Counted from the stretch's first letter, positions 1-10,465 are shown. The stretch is 64,000 nt of DNA from an uncultured Roseovarius sp. (GCA_951812895.1 OX638333.1:2336001-2400000); one strand, 5' to 3'. A program made the numbers and translations. Notes: generated by a model from the letters alone, not told the origin.

Positions 1-1601
<1,601 letters not shown>

Positions 1602-1606
1602 GTGGT

Positions 1607-1665
1607 GGCGGGGTAAAACCCCGCCCTACATTTTCGATCCAAGCGTAGGGTGGGTTTATCCCGCC
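1607..1665. repeat. REP-like inverted repeat between atpD and atpC
   Basis: The left arm (1607-1629) and right arm (1645-1665) are imperfect inverted copies, each close to self-complementary (GGCGGGGT..ACCCCGCC type) and ending in CCTAC or GTAGG next to a 15-nt spacer. It lies wholly in the atpD-atpC intercistronic gap. The element at 20312-20369 has the same plan. REP/BIME-type structures in such gaps are known to affect mRNA stability or expression ratios; that role here is inference. Confidence 0.7.
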
Positions 1666-1687
1666 TTTCGCCCAGAAGGAGGCCAAC

Positions 1688-2113
1688 ATGGCTGATACAG
1701 TGCAATTCGATCTGGTGAGCCCCGAGCGGCTTCTCGCTTCTGTTGAGGCGAAAGAAGTGCAGATACCGGGTTCTGAGGGCGATATGACAGCTATGCCTGA
1801 TCATGCGCCATTGATCACCACATTGCGCCCTGGTGTTCTGAAGGTTTCCGGCACCGACGGCGACAAGGAATATGTTGTGACCGGCGGGTTTGCAGAGATC
1901 AACGAAAGCTCAATCTCGGTTCTGGCCGAGCAAGCTGTTCCGCGCGATGAGATCTCGCAGGAACAGTTCAAGGCGATGGTGGATGATGCCACCGACCGTC
2001 TGGCCAAGGCGCAGGAGACCTATGTGAATGAGCCGGGCCCGGTAGACGATGCTGCAAAGCTGCTGGCGGATATGGTTGCGATGGGCGATGAGATTGGTCT
2101 GAGCGCCAACTGA
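1688..2113 (+). CDS. atpC: ATP synthase F1 epsilon subunit
   Basis: The 141-residue protein is the F1 epsilon subunit, part of the central stalk and an inhibitor of ATP hydrolysis. It begins with [16 protein letters not shown] and has the beta-sandwich signature [19 protein letters not shown] near residues 31-50, matching the AtpC N-terminal domain. The C-terminal helical part is typical for alphaproteobacteria. The ATG follows a good ribosome site (AGAAGGAGG) just after the inverted repeat. It is the last gene of the atp operon and is followed by a terminator. Confidence 0.98.
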   Translation: MADTVQFDLVSPERLLASVEAKEVQIPGSEGDMTAMPDHAPLITTLRPGVLKVSGTDGDKEYVVTGGFAEINESSISVLAEQAVPRDEISQEQFKAMVDDATDRLAKAQETYVNEPGPVDDAAKLLADMVAMGDEIGLSAN

Positions 2114-2145
2114 GCTGACGCAACTGCGCAAAAATAACAAGAAAC

Positions 2146-2169
2146 GGCCCCTGAATTGGGGCCTTTTTT
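2146..2169 (+). terminator. Rho-independent terminator of the atp operon
   Basis: GGCCCC, the 6-nt loop TGAATT, then GGGGCC and six Ts. It starts 33 nt after the atpC stop and is the expected end of the atp transcript. Confidence 0.9.
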
Positions 2170-2258
2170 GTGACTAGATTCCCCATGTTTTTCTTGTTTG
2201 TTTCCTATTCTTGCCCAAAAGATGCATGATTGTGGCCTTCTGTGATGCATGAGAGACA

Positions 2259-2609
2259 ATGAAAAACCTGCCGAGCAATACAATAGGCATCGACCACGGA
2301 GATGACGTGCTGTTCTCGGATTTCGAGGACGGTGGTGAGATGTGGACAGGCACCGGGCCGCGGGAGCGGCGCCGGAAAGTGAATTTTAGCAAGCCCTATC
2401 GTGAACCACCGGTGATGCACGTCGCGTTGTCGATGTGGGATTTCGACAGTGCCAGCAATCCACGCGCCGATATCGGGGCAGAGAATGTGACGCGAGAAGG
2501 GTTTGATGTGGTGTTCCGGACGTGGGGCGATACCCGCGTGGCGCGTGCTCGGGTTCGCTGGATGGCTTTTGGAACCCTTCCTTTTGAGGACGACTGGGAA
2601 CTTTATTAA
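2259..2609 (+). CDS. H-type lectin domain protein
   Basis: The 116-residue protein carries an H-type lectin-like domain over about residues 40-110: a hydrophobic VNFSKPYREPPVMHVALSMW strand pair, then ENVTREGFDVVFRTWGDTRV and a final VRWMAFGT. This pattern is known from invertebrate agglutinins such as Helix pomatia agglutinin and recurs in small alphaproteobacterial proteins. No signal peptide is visible, so a cytoplasmic location or non-classical export is possible. The sugar ligand cannot be inferred. It stands alone between the atp terminator and the cyclic-di-GMP gene. Confidence 0.75.
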   Translation: MKNLPSNTIGIDHGDDVLFSDFEDGGEMWTGTGPRERRRKVNFSKPYREPPVMHVALSMWDFDSASNPRADIGAENVTREGFDVVFRTWGDTRVARARVRWMAFGTLPFEDDWELY

Positions 2610-2725
2610 CGTGCCGGGCAGATGGTATTAGTTTTCAAAACATTTTAATATCAATGCCTTAATGTGAAAATTTCGATGGAAATTGGAACAGGGTTGCCCG
2701 TGTTCCAACCGCATCGCGGCGAAAA

Positions 2726-2740
2726 TTAACAATTCATTAA
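2726..2740. promoter_or_regulatory. CtrA-type binding box
   Basis: TTAA-CAATTCA-TTAA matches the full alphaproteobacterial CtrA consensus TTAA-N7-TTAA exactly. It lies upstream of the GGDEF-EAL gene. CtrA controls motility and cyclic-di-GMP genes in Rhodobacterales. If it activates from here, transcription would start downstream of about 2755, which argues against translation from the TTG at 2756. Confidence 0.6.
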
Positions 2741-2755
2741 CGGTTTTGCCGCACC

Positions 2756-4954
2756 TTGGCTGAGCATTGGGTGGGGGCCGGGACGCGTAAGCGCTCTGGC
2801 ATATTGTTTACGAATTATCAGGGGGATGGATGCTATTCACGTGCCCTGGAGTTTCTTTTATGGGGACGGGACAGCAGAATCGTGACAGCCGAACTGCCGA
2901 TAAAACAACGTTCTTTGCCAAAAAATACTGCGCATATGGACGACCTGCGAATTTTTGAGGCGAGCCGATTTCCCGTTTGGGTGTTTGATATTGCCGCTGA
3001 ACGGGCGATTTGGGCCAACCCGCCGGGATTGGAGTTATGGGATGCAGAGACTGTTGAAGAACTGGCCCGCCGCGACATGGGCAAAGACATGTCACGCTCT
3101 GTCCGGGATCGTCTGCGATGGTATCAGAGTGAATTCGTCAACGGGTTAACGTTCGACGAAAGCTGGACTCTGTTTCCGGGTGGCGAACCCCGCACGATGA
3201 TGTGCCGGTTTCGCGGGTGTCAGAAATTCGATGGCAATATGGCAATGCTGTGCGAGGCGCAGGAGGTAGAGGCGCAGACGCCGGAAATACTGCGTGGATC
3301 CCAGGCGCTGTTATACACGGGTGCGATGGTGTCGACCTATGATGCCACTGGCGCCTGTATCTATGCCAATCCTGCCGCGCAAAGAGCTATGGCGACTGGC
3401 AAGACCAGCTTGCCCAAACGTATTCTCAGCACAGGAGTTCTGGACTCATTGCTTGCAGGCATGAAGGAAGGCGTTGAGGGGCTGTATGTCTGTGATGTTC
3501 TCACAGTACAGGGTATTCGAATTCACGAGATAGAAGCAAGGCAGAGCATGGATGCGGTAGCTGGCGCGCCGCGGCTGTTGTTAACCGAGATAGATATTAC
3601 AGAGCGCGAGCACGCCAAACGTGCAGTTGAACATCTGGCAAATCATGACACGCTGACCGGTCTGTTCAACCGGACCTTTTTGCAGGCACAGGCCGATGCG
3701 TTTATCGCCAAGGCATTTGAGGATGGGATGGATGCCTATCTGTTGTTGTTTGATCTGGATCGGTTCAAATACATCAACGACACGCTGGGCCATGCGGTAG
3801 GCGATCGGCTGTTGCAGGAAGTGGCGACGCGGTCAGGCGCCTATTTTCCGGACGACGCCATCCTTGGTCGTTTGGGGGGCGATGAATTTTGTGTGCTGAT
3901 GCGGTCTGCGGCGCGCCTGTCGGATATTTCCAAACTGGCGGGGCGTTTCATCAAGGAGCTGAGAGCGCCATTAAGGGTGCAGAAAAATGAGCTGCGAATT
4001 TATTGCAGCATGGGGCTGAGTCATGCGCGAAGGTCAAGGCCACCGGTCGGCTTTGATGAGCTGCTGGTGCAGGCTGATCTGGCACTTTACGAATCCAAGG
4101 GGTTGGGCGGTAGCCAGGTGCGGCCGTATCGCGAGGCATTGGGGCGGAAACGGGAACGATTCTTTTCAGTCGAGGCAGAGCTGGTGCATGCGCTGTCACG
4201 GGCACCAGAGCGGTTAGCATTGAATTTTCAACCGCGGGTCTGTCACAGAAGGGGCCGGATCGTCGGCGCAGAAGCATTGGCACGATTGGTGCGTCGCGAT
4301 GGCAGGCCAATCAGCCCGGTGGAATTTATTTCGATTGCGGAATCAACGGGCCTTATTGGTGAACTGGGACAATGGGTGCTGGAACATGCCGTGGACCGGT
4401 TGTTGGCATTGCCGCCGGAAATGGAAGACTACAGTTTTTCGGTTAATGTTTCGCCGTCCCAGTTTCACGGCTCGGACCTGGTGGATCAGTTGCGTCGGTT
4501 TTCGAGGCTGCCTGGGTTTTCGCCCAAGCGGCTGGAGCTGGAGTTGACCGAAACGGCGCTGCATCTGGGGGACCGGCGTTTCAACCGGATGCTGCGAGAG
4601 ATCGCGGAAATGGGATATCCGATGGCGATTGACGATTTCGGCACTGGTTATTCTAACATCGCCCGACTGAACATGCATCCGATCCGCTGTATCAAGGTGG
4701 ACCGATCGCTGATCCGGCTCAAAAATAACCGAACGCTGGCGGCAGGTGTGATCAATCTGGGGCAGGCGATGAATATGCGGGTGGTGGCAGAGGGCGTGGA
4801 AACCGTGCGGCAATGCGAATGGCTGATCGCTAAAGGATGCACGGAGCATCAGGGGTTCTTGTATTCGCGGCCTGTGCCGTTTGACGATCTGGTACAGCTG
4901 ACTGCTGCGGATGTTGGGGCGCTTAATCCTATGCGAAGGAAGGCGATGCGGTAG
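2756..4954 (+). CDS. PAS-GGDEF-EAL cyclic-di-GMP synthase/phosphodiesterase
   Basis: A cytoplasmic cyclic-di-GMP enzyme. Counting from the TTG at 2756 (732 aa), a PAS-like sensor spans about residues 64-170, a second PAS-like segment about 180-285, GGDEF about 290-455 and EAL about 475-715. The GGDEF motif is intact (374-378), with no RxxD inhibitory site at the usual upstream spacing. EAL motifs are intact: EAL 506-508, NVSPSQF, ELTET, DDFGTGYSN 626-634, KVDRS, AEGVET. Both activities are therefore possible. The TTG has no clear ribosome site and lies 16 bp from the CtrA box; the GTG at 2882 or the ATG at 2936, just before the PAS domain, are likelier starts. No transmembrane segment is seen. 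Confidence 0.93.
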   Translation: MAEHWVGAGTRKRSGILFTNYQGDGCYSRALEFLLWGRDSRIVTAELPIKQRSLPKNTAHMDDLRIFEASRFPVWVFDIAAERAIWANPPGLELWDAETVEELARRDMGKDMSRSVRDRLRWYQSEFVNGLTFDESWTLFPGGEPRTMMCRFRGCQKFDGNMAMLCEAQEVEAQTPEILRGSQALLYTGAMVSTYDATGACIYANPAAQRAMATGKTSLPKRILSTGVLDSLLAGMKEGVEGLYVCDVLTVQGIRIHEIEARQSMDAVAGAPRLLLTEIDITEREHAKRAVEHLANHDTLTGLFNRTFLQAQADAFIAKAFEDGMDAYLLLFDLDRFKYINDTLGHAVGDRLLQEVATRSGAYFPDDAILGRLGGDEFCVLMRSAARLSDISKLAGRFIKELRAPLRVQKNELRIYCSMGLSHARRSRPPVGFDELLVQADLALYESKGLGGSQVRPYREALGRKRERFFSVEAELVHALSRAPERLALNFQPRVCHRRGRIVGAEALARLVRRDGRPISPVEFISIAESTGLIGELGQWVLEHAVDRLLALPPEMEDYSFSVNVSPSQFHGSDLVDQLRRFSRLPGFSPKRLELELTETALHLGDRRFNRMLREIAEMGYPMAIDDFGTGYSNIARLNMHPIRCIKVDRSLIRLKNNRTLAAGVINLGQAMNMRVVAEGVETVRQCEWLIAKGCTEHQGFLYSRPVPFDDLVQLTAADVGALNPMRRKAMR

Positions 4955-5158
4955 AGTTCAGAGCTTCATCCTGAAAATCTGAATCAGATCGGCGTTATGG
5001 TCTTAGGCTGCCATTCGAGCAATCGCCCCGCGCGGAATCCAAGAGCGCAGCCCTGCCGCGCAGAGCCGTCTGGCCGAGATCGGAAATCCGTCGTGGCACA
5101 ATATAACAACATCCCCTTGTTGTTAATCAAGAAACCGGGAAATTCGATTCACGTCCGC

Positions 5159-6175
5159 TCAACCGGCAAACTGACCTTCATAGATCGGCTCTAGCGTAGG
5201 CGTTTCGAACAAAGAAGACACGGATGTGCCGTTCCAGATGTTCAGAATGGCCTGCGCAAAGACCGGGGCCGTGGGAACGATCCGGATATTCGGGGCAGAG
5301 CGGACAGCATCGGAGGGGGCAATCGTGTCGGTGATAACCAGCGATTTCATCACCGATTTGCTGACTCTTTCCACCGCCGGGCCTGACATCACGCCGTGGG
5401 TGATATAAGCGTGTACTTCTGACGCACCGTTTTCAAGAATGACTTCTGCTGCTTTACATAGTGTTCCAGCGGTGTCGCACATGTCGTCGACAATGATGCA
5501 TTTTTTTCCGGTTACATTGCCGATGATCGTCATCTCAGCGACTTCACCCGGTTTCTCGCGTCGTTTGTCGACGATGGAGAGTGGCGCATTGATACGCTTG
5601 GCCAGTTCGCGGGCACGAGCCACGCCGCCCACATCGGGTGAAACGATCATCACATCGCTCAGGTCATCGCGGAACTGTTCCATGATATCGAGAGCAAAGA
5701 CCGGAGAGGCATAAAGGTTGTCCACCGGGATATCGAAAAACCCCTGAATTTGGGCCGCATGCAGATCCATTGTCAAAACCCGCTCGATCCCGGCCTCGAC
5801 GATCATGTTTGCAACCAGCTTGGCCGAGATTGGTGTGCGCGCCTTGGTGCGTCGATCCTGGCGGGCATATCCAAAATAGGGGATGACCGCCGTGATCCTC
5901 TGGGCCGAAGACCGGCGCAGTGCGTCAGACATGATCAGCAATTCCATCAGATTGTCATTGGCCGGATTTGATGTGGGCTGAATGATGAACATGTCTTCGC
6001 CGCGGACATTTTCATAAACCTCTACAAAGATTTCTCCGTCATTGAACCGTTCCACCCGCGCGTCGACCAGCCCGAGATTGACGCCGCGATGCATCGACAT
6101 ACGTCGGGCGATGGCAGTGGCCAATGGCATGTTGGCGTTGCCGGATATCAGTTTCGGCTCTTGGATGGCTGGCAT
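5159..6175 (-). CDS. prs: Ribose-phosphate pyrophosphokinase
   Basis: Makes PRPP from ribose 5-phosphate and ATP for nucleotide, histidine and tryptophan synthesis. The chosen start (6175, protein beginning MPAIQEPKL) gives 338 residues, the usual alphaproteobacterial length; an upstream ATG would add 26 residues with no family similarity. Signatures are [33 protein letters not shown] and the PRPP loop [12 protein letters not shown]. It is divergent from the isomerase gene at 6282, so the promoters of both should lie in 6176-6281. Confidence 0.97.
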   Translation of the reverse strand: MPAIQEPKLISGNANMPLATAIARRMSMHRGVNLGLVDARVERFNDGEIFVEVYENVRGEDMFIIQPTSNPANDNLMELLIMSDALRRSSAQRITAVIPYFGYARQDRRTKARTPISAKLVANMIVEAGIERVLTMDLHAAQIQGFFDIPVDNLYASPVFALDIMEQFRDDLSDVMIVSPDVGGVARARELAKRINAPLSIVDKRREKPGEVAEMTIIGNVTGKKCIIVDDMCDTAGTLCKAAEVILENGASEVHAYITHGVMSGPAVERVSKSVMKSLVITDTIAPSDAVRSAPNIRIVPTAPVFAQAILNIWNGTSVSSLFETPTLEPIYEGQFAG

Positions 6176-6281
6176 TTGAGATGTCCCCGGGTGATCTTTT
6201 GATGACAGATTCGTGACGTTGACACCGCTTAACATGGGTGTCACCTCTGGCAAAGTGATGGCTCGTAAGGAACGCAGGAAA

Positions 6282-6881
6282 ATGGCCCATATTGACTATT
6301 ATTTCTCGACACTTTCGCCCGCGGCCTATCTGGGAGGTACCCGGCTGGAAGAAATAGTGGCGCGGCAAGGGGCCAGCGTGACCTACAAACCGCTGGATAT
6401 CATGGCGCTATTTGCCCGGACGGGTGGCACACCGTTAAAGGACCGCCATCCCAACAGGCAGGCCTACCGCTGGCAGGAATTGCCGCGACAGGCGAAAAAG
6501 CTGGGTATGGCGTTGAACATTCAGCCTGCACATTTTCCGGCCAATGCGGCGCCTTCATCCTATGCTATTATCGCCGCGCAGAATGCGGGCGGGGGTGACT
6601 TGGGCGCATTGGTGCATTCGTATTTGCGTGCTGTCTGGGCCGAAGATCGCGATATTGCCGAAGATGGCGTGGTTTGTGAGTGTCTGGAACATGCCGGGTT
6701 TGATCCCGGTCTTGCGATGAGCGGTCTTTTGACCGGGGCCGAGACCTATGCCGCCAATCTGGAAGAGGCAGTCGCGGCAGGTGTGTTCGGTGCGCCGTTC
6801 TACGTGGTGGACACGGGCCAATGTTTCTGGGGGCAGGACCGGCTGGATGATTTGGACCTGCATCTCGCGGGCAAGCTCTGA
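6282..6881 (+). CDS. 2-hydroxychromene-2-carboxylate isomerase family (DsbA/kappa-GST fold)
   Basis: The 199-residue protein begins [19 protein letters not shown], the N-terminal thioredoxin-fold strand and Ser-containing turn of this family, and has FGAPFYVV and [10 protein letters not shown] near the C-terminus, the typical closing motifs. Family members isomerise hydroxychromene carboxylate in naphthalene breakdown or act as glutathione transferases; the real substrate is unknown. The start at 6282 was preferred over 6213 because similarity begins there. It is followed after 6 bp by an alpha/beta hydrolase and then an M20 hydrolase, probably one operon. Confidence 0.88.
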   Translation: MAHIDYYFSTLSPAAYLGGTRLEEIVARQGASVTYKPLDIMALFARTGGTPLKDRHPNRQAYRWQELPRQAKKLGMALNIQPAHFPANAAPSSYAIIAAQNAGGGDLGALVHSYLRAVWAEDRDIAEDGVVCECLEHAGFDPGLAMSGLLTGAETYAANLEEAVAAGVFGAPFYVVDTGQCFWGQDRLDDLDLHLAGKL

Positions 6882-6887
6882 TCACCA

Positions 6888-7703
6888 ATGCCTAAGACAG
6901 ACAAGGCCGGATTTCCAACCTATTGGACCACCTATGGACAGGGTCCGCGCGCAGCTTTGATGATTCATTGCTCTCTGGCGCATTCGGGGTCCTGGGGTGG
7001 GTTGGCACGGTATCTGTCAGGTGCACTGACAATGACGGCTTTTGACCTTCCGGGTCATGGGCGCAGTGCGCCGTGGGATGACAGGGGGGAAATGCAGGGC
7101 GTAACCGCAGAAATCGCTGCCGACTTCTGTGGAGGCCCGATGGATGTGATTGGGCATTCCTTTGGGGCCACGGTCGCGCTTCGGCTTGCTGTTACACGGC
7201 CGGAACTTGTGCGCAGTTTGACATTGATAGAGCCCGTGTTTTTTGCAGTGGCTCTCGCCGACCGTCCGGATTTGCGCCAGCCGTTTGAAGCACAAACACA
7301 AGGGTTCACCAAGGCCATGTCGACGGGCGATCTTTTGGCTGCTGCACGAGAGTTCACTAAGCTCTGGGGTGGGGGGGTGTCGTGGGACGACGTTTCAGAA
7401 ACGCAGCAACAGGGGTTGGCTGACCAGATGACTTTGGTTCAGGCGGGGTCGTCTGCGCTATATGACGACGTGGGCGGTATGCTGGAACCGGGGGTTCTGG
7501 AAACGTTACAGGTGCCTGTACTACTGATCGAAGGCAGCAAATCACCTGCAATTATTCCGGCGATCAATTCGGGCCTTGCGGGTCGGCTGCAAAATACCAG
7601 CCGGGCGGTGATCATGGGGGCGGCGCATATGGTGCCCATTTCCCACCCGGCGCAGGTCAGTGCGGAAGTGCTGCGGTTTCTGAGCACGACGGGGCAGGGA
7701 TGA
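6888..7703 (+). CDS. Alpha/beta hydrolase
   Basis: The 271-residue cytoplasmic protein has the alpha/beta hydrolase plan: oxyanion-side strand ALMIHCSLAHSGSW, the FDLPGHGRS loop, the nucleophile elbow GHSFGA (Ser about residue 88) and a late catalytic His within GAAHMVPISHP. The substrate cannot be told from sequence. It lies 6 bp after the isomerase gene, and its stop overlaps the start of the M20 gene by 4 bp (ATGA), implying translational coupling. Confidence 0.92.
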   Translation: MPKTDKAGFPTYWTTYGQGPRAALMIHCSLAHSGSWGGLARYLSGALTMTAFDLPGHGRSAPWDDRGEMQGVTAEIAADFCGGPMDVIGHSFGATVALRLAVTRPELVRSLTLIEPVFFAVALADRPDLRQPFEAQTQGFTKAMSTGDLLAAAREFTKLWGGGVSWDDVSETQQQGLADQMTLVQAGSSALYDDVGGMLEPGVLETLQVPVLLIEGSKSPAIIPAINSGLAGRLQNTSRAVIMGAAHMVPISHPAQVSAEVLRFLSTTGQG

Positions 7704-8869
7704 TCAGTAACAGCGACATAGCAGAACTTATCACCTGGCGCAGGCAGTTGCACCGGAGACCGGAAATTTCCGGGGCCGAAGAAGAAACCGCCAAAGCGGT
7801 GGTGACGGCATTGGAGGCCACAGGGCCGGACCGGATTGTAACGGGATTGGGCGGCCACGGTGTGGCCGCAATCTATCGGTGTGATGCAGAAAGCGCACCG
7901 ACGCTGATGCTGCGGTGCGAGTTGGATGGGTTGCCGATCGAAGAGATCAACACGTTTGATCACCGTTCGGAAACGCCCGGCCACGGGCATCTGTGCGGTC
8001 ATGATGGGCATATGGCGATCATGATGGGGGTTGCCCGCCAGCTGGGGCGTTTTCGGCGGCGGGGTTTGAACGTGATGCTTTTGTTCCAACCGGCAGAAGA
8101 AACCGGAGCGGGGGCCAGGGCGGTCCTGGAAGATGCCCGGTTTGACACGCTTCAACCTGATTTTGCAGCATCTTTGCACAATATGCCGGGACACCCGTTG
8201 GGCCATGTGACGCTGGCAGAGGGGACGGTGAATTGTGCCTCTCGCGGGATGCGAATTGGCCTTGGCGGTAAGACCGCCCATGCCTCTCAGCCAGAGACAG
8301 GCGTGTCGCCCGCGCTGGCAATGGTGGAAATAATTGCAGGACTGCAGGCGCTTAACCGTGGTCTTCCCGAGGATGGCGAGGCATTTCGCATGGCGACTGT
8401 CACCCATGCCGGGTTGGGGGAGCAAACCTTTGGCGTGGCACCGGGAGACGGAGAAATCTGGGTCACTCTGCGCACGCTCACCGATGCAGCCATGGCCGAA
8501 ATTGTGTCGTCGGCAGAAACACTTGCTCAGGATGCCGCCGACAGAGGGGGTTTGACGCTGGAGATCGCATATGACGACATCTTTACAGCGTCCGTGAATG
8601 ATCCGCTGATGACAGGCCTGATTGCCGAAGGGCTAGAGGAGGTGGGCATTGTGTACAGCGATGCAGACCTGCCACAGCGCTGGTCCGAAGATTTTGGACG
8701 ATTCGGTGCAGATGCCAAGGCTGCGATGTTTTTTCTGGGGTCAGGCGTGGAGTGCCCGGCGCTGCACAATCCGGATTATGATTTCCCGGATGACCTGATC
8801 TCGGTCGGTGTCAGGGCTTTTCTTGCAATTATCACCCGGGTCGAGGCGCATGTGACTGATAGCCCCTAG
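7700..8869 (+). CDS. M20 family amidohydrolase (hippurate hydrolase-like)
   Basis: The 389-residue metal-dependent amidohydrolase belongs to the M20D group (hippurate, N-acyl or indoleacetyl amino acid hydrolases). It has LHRRPEISGAEEET near the N-terminus, the metal-site stretch GHGHLCGHDGHMAIMMG, QPAEETGAGA with the catalytic Glu pair, and HNPDYDFPDDL near the end. The likely reaction is release of an amino acid from an N-acyl conjugate; specificity is unknown. It is the last gene of the 6282-8869 operon. The IS110-type element begins immediately downstream and leaves the gene intact. Confidence 0.93.
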   Translation: MISNSDIAELITWRRQLHRRPEISGAEEETAKAVVTALEATGPDRIVTGLGGHGVAAIYRCDAESAPTLMLRCELDGLPIEEINTFDHRSETPGHGHLCGHDGHMAIMMGVARQLGRFRRRGLNVMLLFQPAEETGAGARAVLEDARFDTLQPDFAASLHNMPGHPLGHVTLAEGTVNCASRGMRIGLGGKTAHASQPETGVSPALAMVEIIAGLQALNRGLPEDGEAFRMATVTHAGLGEQTFGVAPGDGEIWVTLRTLTDAAMAEIVSSAETLAQDAADRGGLTLEIAYDDIFTASVNDPLMTGLIAEGLEEVGIVYSDADLPQRWSEDFGRFGADAKAAMFFLGSGVECPALHNPDYDFPDDLISVGVRAFLAIITRVEAHVTDSP

Positions 8870-8947
8870 CATGTGTAATTGGGCTGACCCTGATCTGAGG
8901 TTGAGCTCCCGGTAGGATCACAGGATAGCTGTGAACAAGGGAGACTG

Positions 8948-9985
8948 ATGATGGAATATTTTGCCGGACTGGATGTGTCGCTGCGGTCGTGCGCGCTTTG
9001 CATCGTTGATAGCAAGGGCAAGGTGATGCTTGAGCGCGATCTGCTGTGCGAGGTTGGCGACATTGCGGAGTGCTTGACGGATTTTGCTTATCCGATTGAG
9101 CGAGTTGGCTTCGAGGCGGGCACGATGAGCCAGCACCTTTTCTTTGGCTTGACCAATGAGGGCTTCGACGTCGTGTGCATGGAAGCGCGTCAGGTGAATG
9201 CGGCGCTGTCTGCGATGCGCAACAAGACCGACAAGAATGACGCCCGAGGAATTGCGCAGATCCTGCGCACCGGATGGTTCAGCCCTGTGCACATGAAGAG
9301 CCGGAAGGCCCATGGCTATCGTGCATTGCTCAGCACCCGTAAAGCCCTACTTAACAAAACGATTGATCTGGCCAATGAAGTTCGCGGGTTGCTGAAAATC
9401 TTCGGCATCCGCCTGCCCAAGACCGTGAAGCATGGCAGCTTTGACGGTGTTGTCCGCCCGATGATCGAGATGGATGATGTTCTGGCACATGCTATGCTTC
9501 CGCTGCTAGATGCACGCCTTGTTCTGTATCAGCACTTCCTGGAACTGGACCGGCGCGTCAAACGCGCTGCAAGTCACGATGAGGTCTGCATGCGGATGAT
9601 GACTGTGCCGGGTGTCGGGCCGATCGCAGCGCTGACCTTCAAGGCGGCTGTCGATGATCCTGACCGCTTCAAGCGATCCCGCACGGTGGCCGCACATTTT
9701 GGGCTGACACCGCGCCGTTTCCAGTCGGGTGAACATGACAATCCCGGCCGAATATCAAAGGCGGGTGACAGAGACGTTCGCGCAACTTTATACGCGGCGG
9801 CAAATGCACTGCTCATGCGCACGATGGCCGGGTCACAGATCAAAACCTGGGGGACGCGCCTGATGCGGACCAAAGGCAGACGTCGCGCTGTCGTCGCCGT
9901 CGCACGTAAACTGGCTGTTTTGCTACACCGCATGTGGGCAGATGGCACTGAATTCCGTCCGGAAATGGTGGAGGGTACGGCATGA
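8948..9985 (+). CDS. IS110-family transposase (DEDD type), copy A
   Basis: The 345-residue recombinase begins EYFAGLDVSLRSCALCIVD, the first Asp of the RuvC-like DEDD domain, and continues with RVGFEAGTMSQ and NKTDKNDARGIAQILR, typical of the N-terminal DEDD_Tnp_IS110 domain. The C-terminal Transposase_20 domain is marked by MTVPGVGPIAALTF and AAHFGLTPRRFQSGE, followed by the Ser-containing helix region. All parts are present, so it may be active. It is clearly different from the second IS110 transposase at 14496, so the two are separate elements rather than copies. Confidence 0.95.
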   Translation: MMEYFAGLDVSLRSCALCIVDSKGKVMLERDLLCEVGDIAECLTDFAYPIERVGFEAGTMSQHLFFGLTNEGFDVVCMEARQVNAALSAMRNKTDKNDARGIAQILRTGWFSPVHMKSRKAHGYRALLSTRKALLNKTIDLANEVRGLLKIFGIRLPKTVKHGSFDGVVRPMIEMDDVLAHAMLPLLDARLVLYQHFLELDRRVKRAASHDEVCMRMMTVPGVGPIAALTFKAAVDDPDRFKRSRTVAAHFGLTPRRFQSGEHDNPGRISKAGDRDVRATLYAAANALLMRTMAGSQIKTWGTRLMRTKGRRRAVVAVARKLAVLLHRMWADGTEFRPEMVEGTA

Positions 9986-10224
9986 TCTGAACCACCCACC
10001 ACCAAACCGAGCGGGGTCGTCCCTCACCGGACGAGGTTCGTGGATGAAGCCGAAAATGACTGCTGCGCCACGTGAAGCGCGTCTCTTAGCGGGGCTCTCC
10101 ACAACCGATCCGACATATGCGTGCAGCGGTGCCACCTGAGCATCAATCAGACTGCGAAGAGAAGCGTGACCCGGATGAGCGACAAAACCCAAAACTAAAA
10201 AGGAAAATGAGCTTGACCCAAACA
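9986..10224 (+). other. Long non-coding right end of IS110 copy A
   Basis: About 240 nt between the transposase stop and the candidate terminus hold no credible reading frame. IS110-family elements encode a structured bridge RNA in their long non-coding end. Here the long end is downstream of the transposase, the arrangement of the IS1111 subgroup. That an RNA is made here is inference. Confidence 0.35.
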
Positions 10225-10303
10225 CCCAATTAGAGAAGCAGTCATCTAGTTGGGCCCGACAACTTTTTTCAATGCGAACCAGGCGCAGCAATTTCATCCA
10301 TTC

Positions 10304-10411
10304 GTTAACCATTTGACGCTTAGGTATGCTGCAGCGCAGCGGTGTGCAGGGGGTGCACGCAAGGTGTACGGATATCACCCCCCTGTTTTGGTCGATGTCG
10401 CAATGGTTAAC
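10304..10411 (+). promoter_or_regulatory. 11-bp-periodic GGTGTAC repeat/hairpin block upstream of the uracil-DNA glycosylase
   Basis: Starts with GTTAACC, then GCTGCAGCGC, then three heptamers GGTGTGC (10341), GGTGCAC (10352) and GGTGTAC (10363) spaced exactly 11 bp, and ends with GTTAAC at 10406. CAGGGGGTG (10347-10355) can pair with CACCCCCCTG (10376-10385). A second copy with two heptamers lies at 54152-54247. The shared order and spacing suggest a regulatory site or leader structure. Function unknown. Confidence 0.6.
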
Positions 10412-10465
10412 TCGCAGGATCCAGCAGTGCTTTTCCCGGCTCGCGGACCGGGGTAGGTTAGCGTT

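Larger units (their letters stand above)
8876..10232 (+). mobile_element. IS110-family insertion sequence, copy A (ends approximate)
   Basis: The transposase is flanked by a short left non-coding end (about 72 nt) and a long right one (about 245 nt). TAATTGGG at 8876-8883 and its inverse CCCAATTA at 10225-10232 are the best candidate termini. A weak direct similarity, TAATTGGGC against TAGTTGGGC (about 10246), may extend the right end slightly. No target duplication is visible, as expected for IS110 elements. The boundaries are tentative. Confidence 0.6.

Noticed and set aside
5105-5124. An AACAAC/GTTGTT hairpin downstream of prs
   Set aside because: The stem has only six weak pairs and the tail has few Ts in the prs direction, so I do not call it a terminator.
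7439-8425. A 328-residue minus-strand frame over the M20 amidohydrolase
   Set aside because: It is a shadow of a well-conserved gene, with low-complexity Pro/His/Arg-rich sequence and no family motifs.
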